A stretch of 11,301 nt of DNA, taken from positions 1 to 11,301 of the forward strand of contig CAJUAP010000091.1 in NCBI GenBank assembly GCA_910584435.1. Reading direction: 5' to 3'. The DNA is from an uncultured Acetatifactor sp. (GTDB lineage: Bacteria > Bacillota > Clostridia > Lachnospirales > Lachnospiraceae). Below are positions 1 through 6,078 of the stretch, one piece after another. The translations under genes and the position numbers were made by a program. Below the pieces are notes generated by a model, which made no database searches, was not told where the DNA came from, and saw only the letters and a list, made by a program, of their open reading frames with translations. Position 1 is the first letter of the stretch, and each line of letters starts with the position of its first letter.

Positions 1-49
1 CAGAGGACTGAAAATCCTCGTGTCGCTGGTTCGATTCCGGCTCTGGGCA
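1..49 (+). tRNA. tRNA-Phe (GAA), 3' part only
   Basis: The 5' half lies outside the window. What remains is the anticodon arm (stem gagga/tcctc, loop ctgaaaa with anticodon GAA), a variable loop, a T arm (gctgg/ccggc closing loop ttcgatt) and the 3' acceptor strand tctgggc with discriminator A at 49. No CCA is encoded; the following bases are ttt. It sits 22 nt before a tRNA-Lys gene, so the two are very likely part of one tRNA transcript. Confidence 0.93.
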
Positions 50-71
50 TTTTGTTTATCTAAAATAATAA

Positions 72-144
72 GGGCGTGTAGCTCAGGTGGTAGAGCACTT
101 GACTTTTAATCAAGTTGTCCGGGGTTCGAATCCCCGCACGCTCA
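72..144 (+). tRNA. tRNA-Lys (TTT)
   Basis: A full cloverleaf can be drawn. The acceptor stem gggcgtg/cacgctc has one G-T wobble, the D arm contains the usual gctcaggtggtagagc, the anticodon stem is cttga/tcaag with loop cttttaa (anticodon TTT at 105-107), and the T arm is cgggg/ccccg around ttcgaat. The discriminator is A and CCA is not encoded. It is followed at once by a rho-independent terminator, so it is the last gene of its tRNA operon. Confidence 0.97.
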
Positions 145-154
145 GGTTGTGAGT

Positions 155-194
155 CCCCACAAACCCTATGTTTTCGAGGTTTGTGGGGTTTTTT
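155..194 (+). terminator. Rho-independent terminator of the tRNA operon
   Basis: A perfect 11-bp stem, ccccacaaacc at 155-165 pairing with ggtttgtgggg at 178-188, closes a 12-nt loop and is followed by six T residues at 189-194. It lies 11 nt after tRNA-Lys on the same strand and also shields the region from convergent flagellin transcription. Confidence 0.95.
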
Positions 195-220
195 ATATCA
201 GAAAGTAATTGTAATAAGAA

Positions 221-285
221 GATGTCCGATTAACCCTGCTAAATACCTTGCGTCGAAACGTAAGCTTTCGAGTTAATGGGACATC
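221..285. repeat. Long imperfect inverted repeat with inner hairpin (structured RNA candidate)
   Basis: Bases 221-234 (gatgtccgattaac) pair with 272-285 (gttaatgggacatc) as 13 base pairs with a single G-G mismatch at 228/278. Inside is a second helix, tcgaaa 253-258 with tttcga 266-271. It lies 18 nt beyond the flagellin stop codon, so it would form in that gene's 3' UTR, but the fold is possible on either strand. No clear T-run follows on either strand, so it is not an ordinary terminator; it may be a bidirectional terminator, an mRNA-stabilising end, or a small structured RNA. Read on the minus strand, the inner part contains cgacgcaagg and agcagggttaatc, which loosely recall the conserved core of class-I cyclic di-GMP (GEMM) aptamers. 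That resemblance is weak and unproven. Confidence 0.6.
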
Positions 286-302
286 CCCTTATAAATAAAA
301 TA

Positions 303-1073
303 TTAAAACAGCAGTCCCATGGTCTTCTGACCTTCCTGTTCTGCTTTCTTCTTCTGCAGCATCATTGATATACTCTGCATTGTCTGCTGATGTGTCAGCT
401 CCTGGATTGCCTTGGCAATATCCGTATCTCCCATCCGGCTCTGAGCCGCAGTCAGATTGGTTGACGCATATCCATTATAGTTAATCGCATGGTCGAGAGA
501 ATTCGACTGTGCACCAAAAGTGCTGCGGTTGCTGGTAACTTTCGTTAAAGCATCGTCGATGGACTGTAAGTCAAAATCCTTCGTAACATCGAAGTCTTCG
601 ATACCAAGCGCCTGTAAAGTGGAGTTCGCTGCATGATTAACGGTAACGGAACCGCCCCCTGCATCCGACACAAGCTGAACGCCCTTACTCATACTGCCGT
701 CTAGCATATTCATTCCGTTATAGCGGGTCTGTGTGGCAATATATTCAATGCCCTGCTTCAGCTGTTCGACTTCTTTCTGGATATCTGCCCGGTTTGTTCC
801 ATTCAAAGTAGCATTGGAAGCACGAAGTCCCAGTTCACGCATACGCTGCAGATGACTGGTGATGCTGCCTAAGGCTGAATCAGAGGTATTCAGCATATTC
901 GTACCGTCACCGAGATTCTTCGTACCTGTATTATAGCCGGTAACCTGGGCTTTTTCATTCTCGACGATCGCCAGTTCAGCTGCACCGTCCGCTGCAGACA
1001 TCAGCCTGTTAGCACTGGAAATATGTCCGTATAAATAAGGTGTTGTGCTGCTGATTGAGGAAATTCTGCTCAT
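303..1073 (-). CDS. Flagellin-family protein, short atypical form
   Basis: A 256-aa protein of the flagellin family, whose members polymerise outside the cell as the flagellar filament. The D1 region is clear: residues 26-90 contain SAADGAAELAI and a helix with LQRMRELGLRASN (75-87), followed by DIQKEVEQLKQGIEYIA and YNGMNMLDG (98-126). The C-terminal helix contains AAQSRMGDTDIAKAIQELTHQQTM (209-232). The variable D2/D3 centre is nearly absent, which makes it compact. Both D0 ends are unusual. The N-terminus MSRISSISSTTPYLYGHISS lacks the usual NxxxxxxxRxL...LSSGxRIN pattern, and the C-terminus has a KKKAEQEGQK stretch ending in LLF instead of AQANQ...LLx. The start is supported by a strong AAAGGAGG site (complement of 1081-1088). 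It stands alone, with no other flagellar gene in the window. It may be a filament paralogue, a minor or cap-like subunit, or a relic; the family assignment is firm, the role is not. Confidence 0.85.
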   Translation of the reverse strand: MSRISSISSTTPYLYGHISSANRLMSAADGAAELAIVENEKAQVTGYNTGTKNLGDGTNMLNTSDSALGSITSHLQRMRELGLRASNATLNGTNRADIQKEVEQLKQGIEYIATQTRYNGMNMLDGSMSKGVQLVSDAGGGSVTVNHAANSTLQALGIEDFDVTKDFDLQSIDDALTKVTSNRSTFGAQSNSLDHAINYNGYASTNLTAAQSRMGDTDIAKAIQELTHQQTMQSISMMLQKKKAEQEGQKTMGLLF

Positions 1074-1114
1074 CTATATTCCTCCTTTCTGTAAAAAGCA
1101 TTCCTACATATATT

Positions 1115-1141
1115 ATATCGTACAAAAAATAGAAAAGATTA
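1115..1141 (-). promoter_or_regulatory. Sigma-28 (SigD)-like promoter for the flagellin-family gene
   Basis: Read on the minus strand, TAAT (complement of 1138-1141), exactly 15 nt, then TACGATAT (complement of 1115-1122). The Bacillus/Clostridia SigD consensus is TAAA-N15-GCCGATAT, so the match is 3 of 4 and 6 of 8 with ideal spacing. It lies about 40 bases upstream of the start codon. A sigma-A type TATAAT overlaps the same spot but has no good -35, so the flagellar sigma factor is the better reading. Confidence 0.5.
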
Positions 1142-1245
1142 CCAATATTTATTAGAAATTTTTCTATATCTTATCAATCTATCTATGAATGCCTGCCCTA
1201 TATTAATATTTTCAATTTGTTATGCGTCTGTCTGAAGTGATAAAA

Positions 1246-1251
1246 TATAAT
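1246..1251 (+). promoter_or_regulatory. Candidate -10 box (TATAAT) for the two-component operon
   Basis: A consensus TATAAT lies 29 nt before the response-regulator start, in the intergenic stretch shared with the divergent flagellin gene. The best region 16-18 nt upstream (around atgcgtct) is a poor -35, so the promoter would be weak or would need an activator. Confidence 0.4.
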
Positions 1252-1279
1252 GATATTCATTAGGAGATAAGGTGAAGAT

Positions 1280-1972
1280 ATGAAGACACTTCTGATTGCA
1301 GATGATAATAAGCAAATCATCGATGTACTGGAAAGATATGCGGGAAAAGAGAACTATCAGGTTCATACTGCTTACAACGGAAAAGAGGCTCTCGAACAAT
1401 TTCATAAACGCACCTACGATATGGTTCTGCTGGACGTTATGATGCCTGGGATAGATGGATTTCAAGTGTGCAGGGAGATCAGGAAAACATCAATGGTGCC
1501 GATTATTATGATTACCGCCAAAGGAGAAGATTATGAGCGGATTATGGGGCTGGACATAGGGGCAGACGACTATGTTCTTAAGCCTTTCTCACCTTCTGAA
1601 GTAATGGCGAGAATACGGGCGGTCTTAAGGCGTGTGGATATGGATTTGACGGATACGGCAGAAAAAGAAAGGATTGTCAGAGGGAGTCTGTGTATCCTTC
1701 AGAATGAGTTTCAAGTATATGTCAGCGAGGAAAAGGTGGAACTTACAAAAAAGGAAACGGAGATTCTGTTGCTGCTGTCAGCAAATGAAGGACTGGTATT
1801 TTCAAGGACACAGATTCTGGACTCCGTATGGGGATACGATTATTTTGGAGACAGCCGGGTTGTGGATACCCATATTAAGCGTCTGCGGGCAAAACTTGAA
1901 CCTTACAGCCATCCAGACTGGGATATAGTAACCGTACGGGGAATCGGGTATAAATTTGAGGTAATAAAATGA
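1280..1972 (+). CDS. OmpR/PhoB-family response regulator
   Basis: A 230-aa DNA-binding response regulator that takes phosphate from the kinase encoded immediately downstream. The receiver domain (about 1-115) has the acidic pair D8-D9, the phospho-acceptor D52 in LLDVMMPGIDG, switch residue T79 and K101 in LKPF. The C-terminal winged helix (about 130-228) ends with the family signature VVDTHIKRLRAKLE and TVRGIGYKF. Length is normal for the family. An AGGAGA and a closer GGTGAAG precede the start. Its stop overlaps the kinase start (ATGA). An exact 9-bp direct repeat at 3401-3420, with the 11-bp spacing typical of OmpR-family sites, makes the downstream ABC operon the likely target. Family and pairing are very sure; the regulon is inferred. 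Confidence 0.96.
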   Translation: MKTLLIADDNKQIIDVLERYAGKENYQVHTAYNGKEALEQFHKRTYDMVLLDVMMPGIDGFQVCREIRKTSMVPIIMITAKGEDYERIMGLDIGADDYVLKPFSPSEVMARIRAVLRRVDMDLTDTAEKERIVRGSLCILQNEFQVYVSEEKVELTKKETEILLLLSANEGLVFSRTQILDSVWGYDYFGDSRVVDTHIKRLRAKLEPYSHPDWDIVTVRGIGYKFEVIK

Positions 1973-3405
1973 ATAAGATCACGAAAAAACTGTTTTTCTA
2001 TTTTATGACCGTTGCCTCTGTTCTTACGGTAATTGTATTTGCAGGATTCTATGGGATTTTTCGTCACTATAGCTATCAGCATCATGAAATGGAGCTTCAC
2101 AGGAGAGCGGAGACGATTAAGCTGCGTCTGGAATCATTTATGAATAGCTGCGTGGCCACACAGGAACTGGGGGCATATGTGAAGGTTCTGGACGATATTT
2201 CTATGGCAGATGCGTATTTTGTTACCCATGACGGAAAGTCTTACACCTGTTCATGTCCCTGTAATAATACGATTGTCATTGAAAAGGAGCCGGACGGGGA
2301 AGTGAAAGAGTTTGCAAACGCCATCTTCCGGTCAGGAGAGTATACTCTGAAAAAAAGCAGGGATGAGAAAGGCAGAGCCGTCCTTTATGCAGGGATACCG
2401 GTGAAAGAAGAGGGTGTGACCACAGCGGTTGTTGCAATTGTTGACAGTTTTGATATTGACCAGGGAAGTTTCTGGTTATCAATTGGTGTTCTGGCCGTCT
2501 GCCTGTGTCTTGCATTCATTATTTCCGCTTTTCTTGCTTCCTTCTTGACAAAACGATTTATGGCGCCGATTCATAAAATTGCCTCTACGGTAAATGAACT
2601 TGCAAGCGGAAATTATGGGGTAAAGACGGAAATTAATGACAACAGTGAAATCGGGATTCTGGCCCAGGAGACAGATCTGCTGGCTGAGAAGCTTGCGTAT
2701 GCCAGCAAAGAAGAAGAACGAATGGAACAGATGCAGAAAGACTATATTGCAAATATATCCCATGAACTTCGCACGCCGGTTACGGTACTTAGAAGCTCAA
2801 TAGAAGCTTTGTATGAGGGAATGGTGCCGGAAGACCAGATTTCCTTGTACCACGGACAGATGATGACAGAGACCATTTCCCTCCAGAGGCTGGTAGATGA
2901 TATGCTGGAATTGTCGAGACTGGAGAATGACGGATTTCTGATTGAGAAGGAAGAAATGGATCTGCTGATGGTATTAGAAGATGCGGTAAGAAGTATCCGT
3001 ATGATTGCAGAAGAACGTCAGATTAAGGTACACTGTGAAAAGCCGGGAGAGGAGTGGAACTGTACAGGAGACTATGGAAGACTTCGGCAGATGTTCCTGA
3101 TCGTTCTGGACAATGCGCTGAAATATTCGGAAAACGGAAGGAATATCTGGATAGAGGCAAAAGAAAGAGGGGAAGATTATTATATTTCTATCCGTGACGA
3201 AGGGTGTGGAATTCCATATGAAAAACAGAAATATGTGTTTAACAGATTTTATCGTTCTTCAGGAAAAGAAGCAGATGGGACAGGACTTGGACTTGCTATT
3301 ATGAAAAATATTGCAAAGCATCATGGAATTGAGATCCGGCTGTACAGTGAAGAGGGAAAGGGGACTAAATTTTCTTTTATAATTCCAGTAAATCATGGAA
3401 AATGA
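1969..3405 (+). CDS. Membrane sensor histidine kinase
   Basis: A 478-aa kinase that autophosphorylates on histidine and passes phosphate to the preceding regulator; the genes overlap by 4 nt and should be co-translated. The order is TM1 (about 8-31), an extracytoplasmic sensor (about 32-168), TM2 (about 169-192), HAMP (about 193-245), HisKA with SHELRTP (264-270, H265), and HATPase_c with the N box DNALKYSENG (N382), G1 DEGCGIP (410-416), F box FNRFYRS and G2 GTGLGLAI (437-444). The sensor region carries an uncommon C-x-C-x-C cluster (C94, C96, C98) plus C61, which could bind a metal or sense redox/thiol chemistry. The stop codon lies inside the first copy of the 9-bp repeat that precedes the ABC operon. 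The ligand is unknown. Confidence 0.96.
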   Translation: MNKITKKLFFYFMTVASVLTVIVFAGFYGIFRHYSYQHHEMELHRRAETIKLRLESFMNSCVATQELGAYVKVLDDISMADAYFVTHDGKSYTCSCPCNNTIVIEKEPDGEVKEFANAIFRSGEYTLKKSRDEKGRAVLYAGIPVKEEGVTTAVVAIVDSFDIDQGSFWLSIGVLAVCLCLAFIISAFLASFLTKRFMAPIHKIASTVNELASGNYGVKTEINDNSEIGILAQETDLLAEKLAYASKEEERMEQMQKDYIANISHELRTPVTVLRSSIEALYEGMVPEDQISLYHGQMMTETISLQRLVDDMLELSRLENDGFLIEKEEMDLLMVLEDAVRSIRMIAEERQIKVHCEKPGEEWNCTGDYGRLRQMFLIVLDNALKYSENGRNIWIEAKERGEDYYISIRDEGCGIPYEKQKYVFNRFYRSSGKEADGTGLGLAIMKNIAKHHGIEIRLYSEEGKGTKFSFIIPVNHGK

Positions 3406-3420
3406 CACACGAATGACACA
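3401..3420 (+). promoter_or_regulatory. Candidate response-regulator operator (direct repeat)
   Basis: The 9-mer AATGACACA occurs at 3401-3409 and again, identically, at 3412-3420, a period of 11 bp (one helical turn). This is the layout bound by OmpR/PhoB-type regulators. It overlaps the kinase stop codon and ends one base before a possible -35 element, so it is well placed to activate transcription of the DUF4418-permease-ATPase genes. That the neighbouring regulator binds here is an inference. Confidence 0.5.
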
Positions 3421-3448
3421 TTGCCGCTATATGATTTTTTCATAAGAT
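3421..3448 (+). promoter_or_regulatory. Candidate promoter of the DUF4418/ABC transporter operon
   Basis: TTGCCG (3421-3426), a 16-nt spacer and TAAGAT (3443-3448) form a sub-optimal sigma-A promoter about 25 nt before the start codon of the DUF4418 gene. The weak boxes fit activator dependence through the adjacent direct repeat. The spacer and downstream part hold two small palindromes (ATGA-N5-TCAT at 3431-3443 and CATAA-N5-TTATG at 3441-3455) that could serve as further binding sites. Confidence 0.4.
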
Positions 3449-3473
3449 TTTTATGAGAAAAGGAGACAGGGGA

Positions 3474-3905
3474 ATGAAGAATCCGAATGAAAAAGCAGGA
3501 GCAGTCATAGCTGTCCTGGAGGCCGCCATCGCATTGTTTATGATTCTGGCGGTAAAAGTAATCGCACCGGTTTGCCCGGGTATGCTGGAACTGGCATCGG
3601 GAAAGCAGGTGCATATGAAATGTTATTATGCGGGTGTTGCATTTGTTTTTTTTGCTGTACTTCTGTTTATAAGCGCAGTGCTGTGTCTTCTGACAAAGCA
3701 GAGGATGTCATGCGGCATCATGACGATTGCGGCAGCAGTCTTGATTTTTGTAACCTTTCATGATTCAATGGGAATTGGCATCTGTGCAAATCCGGACATG
3801 GCGTGCCAGATGACTGCACCTTTTGTAAAGGTCAGTGCAACGGCTGAACTGGTATTAGGCGTTGTTTCCGTAGTTCTGGCAGTAAAGAAAGGTGCAGAAG
3901 AGTAA
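3474..3905 (+). CDS. DUF4418 family membrane protein
   Basis: A 143-aa protein with four predicted membrane helices (about 8-30, 53-73, 79-96, 121-137), recognised as DUF4418, a family of unknown function often found beside ABC transporters. An ATG lies 21 nt upstream in frame (3453), but the Shine-Dalgarno AAAGGAG at 3459-3465 is downstream of that codon and 8 nt before 3474, so 3474 is the start chosen. If the N-terminus is inside, both loops on the outer face carry cysteines: C34 and C50 (in VHMKC) in the first, C104 and C111 (in GIC and MAC) in the second, with nearby Met and His. These could bind a metal or form disulfides. Its stop overlaps the permease start by one base (TAATG), so it is probably a working partner of the transporter. 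Confidence 0.8.
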   Translation: MKNPNEKAGAVIAVLEAAIALFMILAVKVIAPVCPGMLELASGKQVHMKCYYAGVAFVFFAVLLFISAVLCLLTKQRMSCGIMTIAAAVLIFVTFHDSMGIGICANPDMACQMTAPFVKVSATAELVLGVVSVVLAVKKGAEE

Positions 3906-5131
3906 TGGCTGGGGATAAAAAATTAAAAATACCTTGTATGGCAATACAGAATCTGAAGGCGAAAAAATTCAGAACAGTATTCATGATGTTTTTTGTGCTG
4001 CTTATGTCTGCAACCTTTTTTTTCAGTACTATTTTAATGGAAAATATGAAATTGGGGATTGTGAATACGACGGACCGGATGGGGGCGGACTTTATTCTGG
4101 TACCGAAAGAGGGAACGGAACATATCAGAGAATCATTATTTTCGGGGACGCCATGTTCTATTATGTTTGACCGTTCCTGGGAGCAGGCTGTGAAAGAGGT
4201 AGAGGGAGTTGAGCGTGTGTCATCCCAGCTCTATGTTGCAACCTTGTCAGAATCCTGCTGTGACGCTGCAGTCCAGCTGATTGCCTTTGATATGGACACG
4301 GATTTTGTTGTGAAACCATGGCTTGAGAAAGCCGGGGAACTGGATCTGAAAATAGGGGAGATTGTAATTGGAAACAATGTGATTGCTGATGTGGGGGATA
4401 CCTTGAAATTCTATGAAGTGAATTTTAAGGTTGCAGGGAAGTTAGAAAAAGCAGGAATGGGTTACGATGATTCTGTTTTTATGACCTATGAAACCGCAAA
4501 TATGCTGATGGATTCTCCGGTTGCGAAGGACAGATTTCCTTCTGAGGAACTGGAAGGATTTGCGTCTATGCTGATGATAGATATCTCAGATGATATAGAC
4601 AGCAAGAAGGCAAAAATGTTGGGGATAGATATTCAGAAGGCAGGAAATTCCGGAGAGGCTATGTATGCCTGTTCAGCGGATGATCTGATGAGCGGGATTG
4701 CTTCACAGGTAAAGAAACTGTCTGGATATGGGAATATTCTGACCTTTATCTTAACGATATCCACCGCTCTTTCCTTGATCAGCATCTTTATTATTACGAT
4801 GAATGAAAGAAAATATGAGTTTGGTGTGTTATATACGCTTGGGGCTGCAAAAAGGCAGATTACGGCAATTATCTTGTGGGAGGCTCTGGTTATCAGTGCT
4901 GCCGGAGGGATACTTGGAGTCTTGATTTCATACTACCTGGTGTCATCTTTTAAGAATGTCATCAGTGTGAAATTAGGCATTCCGTATCTGGATATCAGTC
5001 TCGGGCAGACGGCTCCTGTTGCCGGTGTCTGTATGATGATTGCCGTCATAACCGGAATCATTGCGGCAATGTGTTCTGTATACCAGATAAGCAGAAATGA
5101 AATATACGGTTTAATCAGGGAGTGTGAGTAA
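3905..5131 (+). CDS. ABC transporter permease, FtsX/MacB type
   Basis: A 408-aa permease with type-VII (MacB/LolCDE-like) topology: TM1 (about 24-45), a large extracytoplasmic domain (about 46-275), then three helices (about 276-298, 320-347, 370-392). Between TM2 and TM3, ERKYEFGVLYTLGAAKRQI is the usual cytoplasmic coupling segment of FtsX-domain proteins. Such transporters commonly act as mechanotransmission devices or efflux systems rather than importers. The extracytoplasmic domain contains C84 and the adjacent pair C118-C119, echoing the cysteines of the DUF4418 protein and the kinase. It overlaps the upstream gene by one base and abuts the ATPase gene with no gap. Substrate is not evident. 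Confidence 0.9.
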   Translation: MAGDKKLKIPCMAIQNLKAKKFRTVFMMFFVLLMSATFFFSTILMENMKLGIVNTTDRMGADFILVPKEGTEHIRESLFSGTPCSIMFDRSWEQAVKEVEGVERVSSQLYVATLSESCCDAAVQLIAFDMDTDFVVKPWLEKAGELDLKIGEIVIGNNVIADVGDTLKFYEVNFKVAGKLEKAGMGYDDSVFMTYETANMLMDSPVAKDRFPSEELEGFASMLMIDISDDIDSKKAKMLGIDIQKAGNSGEAMYACSADDLMSGIASQVKKLSGYGNILTFILTISTALSLISIFIITMNERKYEFGVLYTLGAAKRQITAIILWEALVISAAGGILGVLISYYLVSSFKNVISVKLGIPYLDISLGQTAPVAGVCMMIAVITGIIAAMCSVYQISRNEIYGLIRECE

Positions 5132-5794
5132 ATGGTACGGGTTGAGAATCTGACAAAAAATTTTGTAAGAAATCATAAGAATTTTGACGCAGTAAAGGAT
5201 GTGTCGCTGAAGGCTGCAAAAGGGGAATTCGTGGCTTTGATCGGTCATTCGGGAAGCGGAAAAACCACGTTGTTCAATATGATAGCAGGGCTTATCCGCC
5301 CTGCATCCGGAAAAGTTTTTATTGGGGATACGGAATTTACTTCGATGCCGGAGGCTAAACAGGCAGCTTTCAGAAATGAGAATATCGGATATGTGGTGCA
5401 GAGCCAGAGTCTTCTGAATAATTTTACGATTATGGATAATATCTGTATGCCTGCGTATCTGTCCCGAAGTGTGACGGAATTTAAGGACCGGGCCGTGAAA
5501 CTTTTAAAGGAAACCGGACTGGAAGAGCTGGCGCATGAATATCCGAAAAATCTTTCGGGAGGGGAGATTCGAAGAGTTTCCATCGTACGTGCCATGCTGA
5601 ACCGTCCTAAGGTGCTTCTGGCTGACGAGCCTACAAGCAATCTGGATTCGGAGAATGCCCATAAGGTAATGTCAATGATAAAAGGAATCAGTGAATCCGG
5701 CACGACAGTCCTGCTTAGTACCCATGAGCTGGAATATCTGGATTATGCGGATACGATTATAAAAATAGAAAAAGGAAAAACAATCGCTTCTTGA
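5132..5794 (+). CDS. ABC transporter ATP-binding protein, LolD/MacB type
   Basis: A 220-aa nucleotide-binding subunit of normal length for the LolD/MacB class. It shows Walker A GHSGSGKTT (38-46), Q-loop Q90, ABC signature LSGGE (141-145), Walker B VLLADEP (161-167, catalytic E166), D-loop SNLD (169-172) and H-loop H198. It begins directly after the permease stop and should power that permease as a dimer at the inner face of the membrane. Its last codons overlap the -35 box of the riboswitch promoter, so two transcription units are packed head to tail here. No terminator is seen between them. Confidence 0.96.
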   Translation: MVRVENLTKNFVRNHKNFDAVKDVSLKAAKGEFVALIGHSGSGKTTLFNMIAGLIRPASGKVFIGDTEFTSMPEAKQAAFRNENIGYVVQSQSLLNNFTIMDNICMPAYLSRSVTEFKDRAVKLLKETGLEELAHEYPKNLSGGEIRRVSIVRAMLNRPKVLLADEPTSNLDSENAHKVMSMIKGISESGTTVLLSTHELEYLDYADTIIKIEKGKTIAS

Positions 5795-5819
5795 CAGAAT
5801 GTAAAAATTGGTATATATT
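5791..5819 (+). promoter_or_regulatory. Sigma-A promoter of the riboswitch/P-type ATPase unit
   Basis: Perfect -35 TTGACA (5791-5796), a 17-nt spacer and -10 TATATT (5814-5819). The -35 overlaps the TGA stop of the ABC ATPase gene. Predicted initiation near 5826 lies a few bases before the first strand of the riboswitch P1 helix (5829), which is the expected geometry. Confidence 0.85.
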
Positions 5820-5828
5820 GGATATCAG

Positions 5829-5935
5829 ATAAAAGGGAGTAACTTGCGCAGTCCGGAGTGCCGGGGCGTTTACGATGTCGTCAGTACGATGATTGACCAT
5901 CCATCCGTATCGTAATGAAATGGTGAGACTTTTAT
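5829..5935 (+). promoter_or_regulatory. yybP-ykoY (Mn2+) riboswitch aptamer
   Basis: The leader begins with ATAAAAGGGAGTAA, matching the conserved L1 strand (GGGGAGUA) of the yybP-ykoY family with one G fewer, and ends with GGTGAGACTTTTAT, the conserved 3' strand (GAGACYUUU). ATAAAAG (5829-5835) pairs with CTTTTAT (5929-5935) as a 7-bp P1 helix, and the region between can form the two stacked arms. This family binds Mn2+ and controls Mn2+ exporters and P-type cation ATPases, exactly the gene type found downstream. The exact arm base pairing was not modelled. Confidence 0.87.
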
Positions 5936-5970
5936 TGCATAGTTTTATATGCAATAGGGGTCTCTTTTTT
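5925..5970 (+). terminator. Riboswitch-controlled transcription terminator
   Basis: GAGAC (5925-5929) pairs with GTCTC (5960-5964) and ATTGCATA (5934-5941) with TATGCAAT (5948-5955); the bases between them pair through one A-T and three G-U pairs, giving a nearly continuous 17-bp stem followed by T6 (5965-5970). The 5' strand overlaps the 3' strand of aptamer P1, so the two helices exclude each other. Metal binding that stabilises P1 should prevent termination, i.e. an ON switch. Confidence 0.88.
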
Positions 5971-6078
5971 GTCTGCGTAATAGTTTTCCGGAAGGAAAGT
6001 GCCTGCATTGACTAAAATATGGGTATCCTAATATTATGCGGCCGTGATGTGAAATGATAAGAAAGAGAGGAAATGTTT

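Noticed and set aside
3453..3473. Upstream ATG extension of the DUF4418 protein
   Set aside because: The Shine-Dalgarno sequence lies after this ATG and is correctly spaced for the ATG at 3474; the extra residues MRKGDRG are translated SD sequence.
5245..5703. Long minus-strand open frame (152 codons) opposite the ABC ATPase gene
   Set aside because: It is the shadow of a gene with complete Walker, signature and H-loop motifs; no ribosome binding site or recognisable domain supports the antisense frame.
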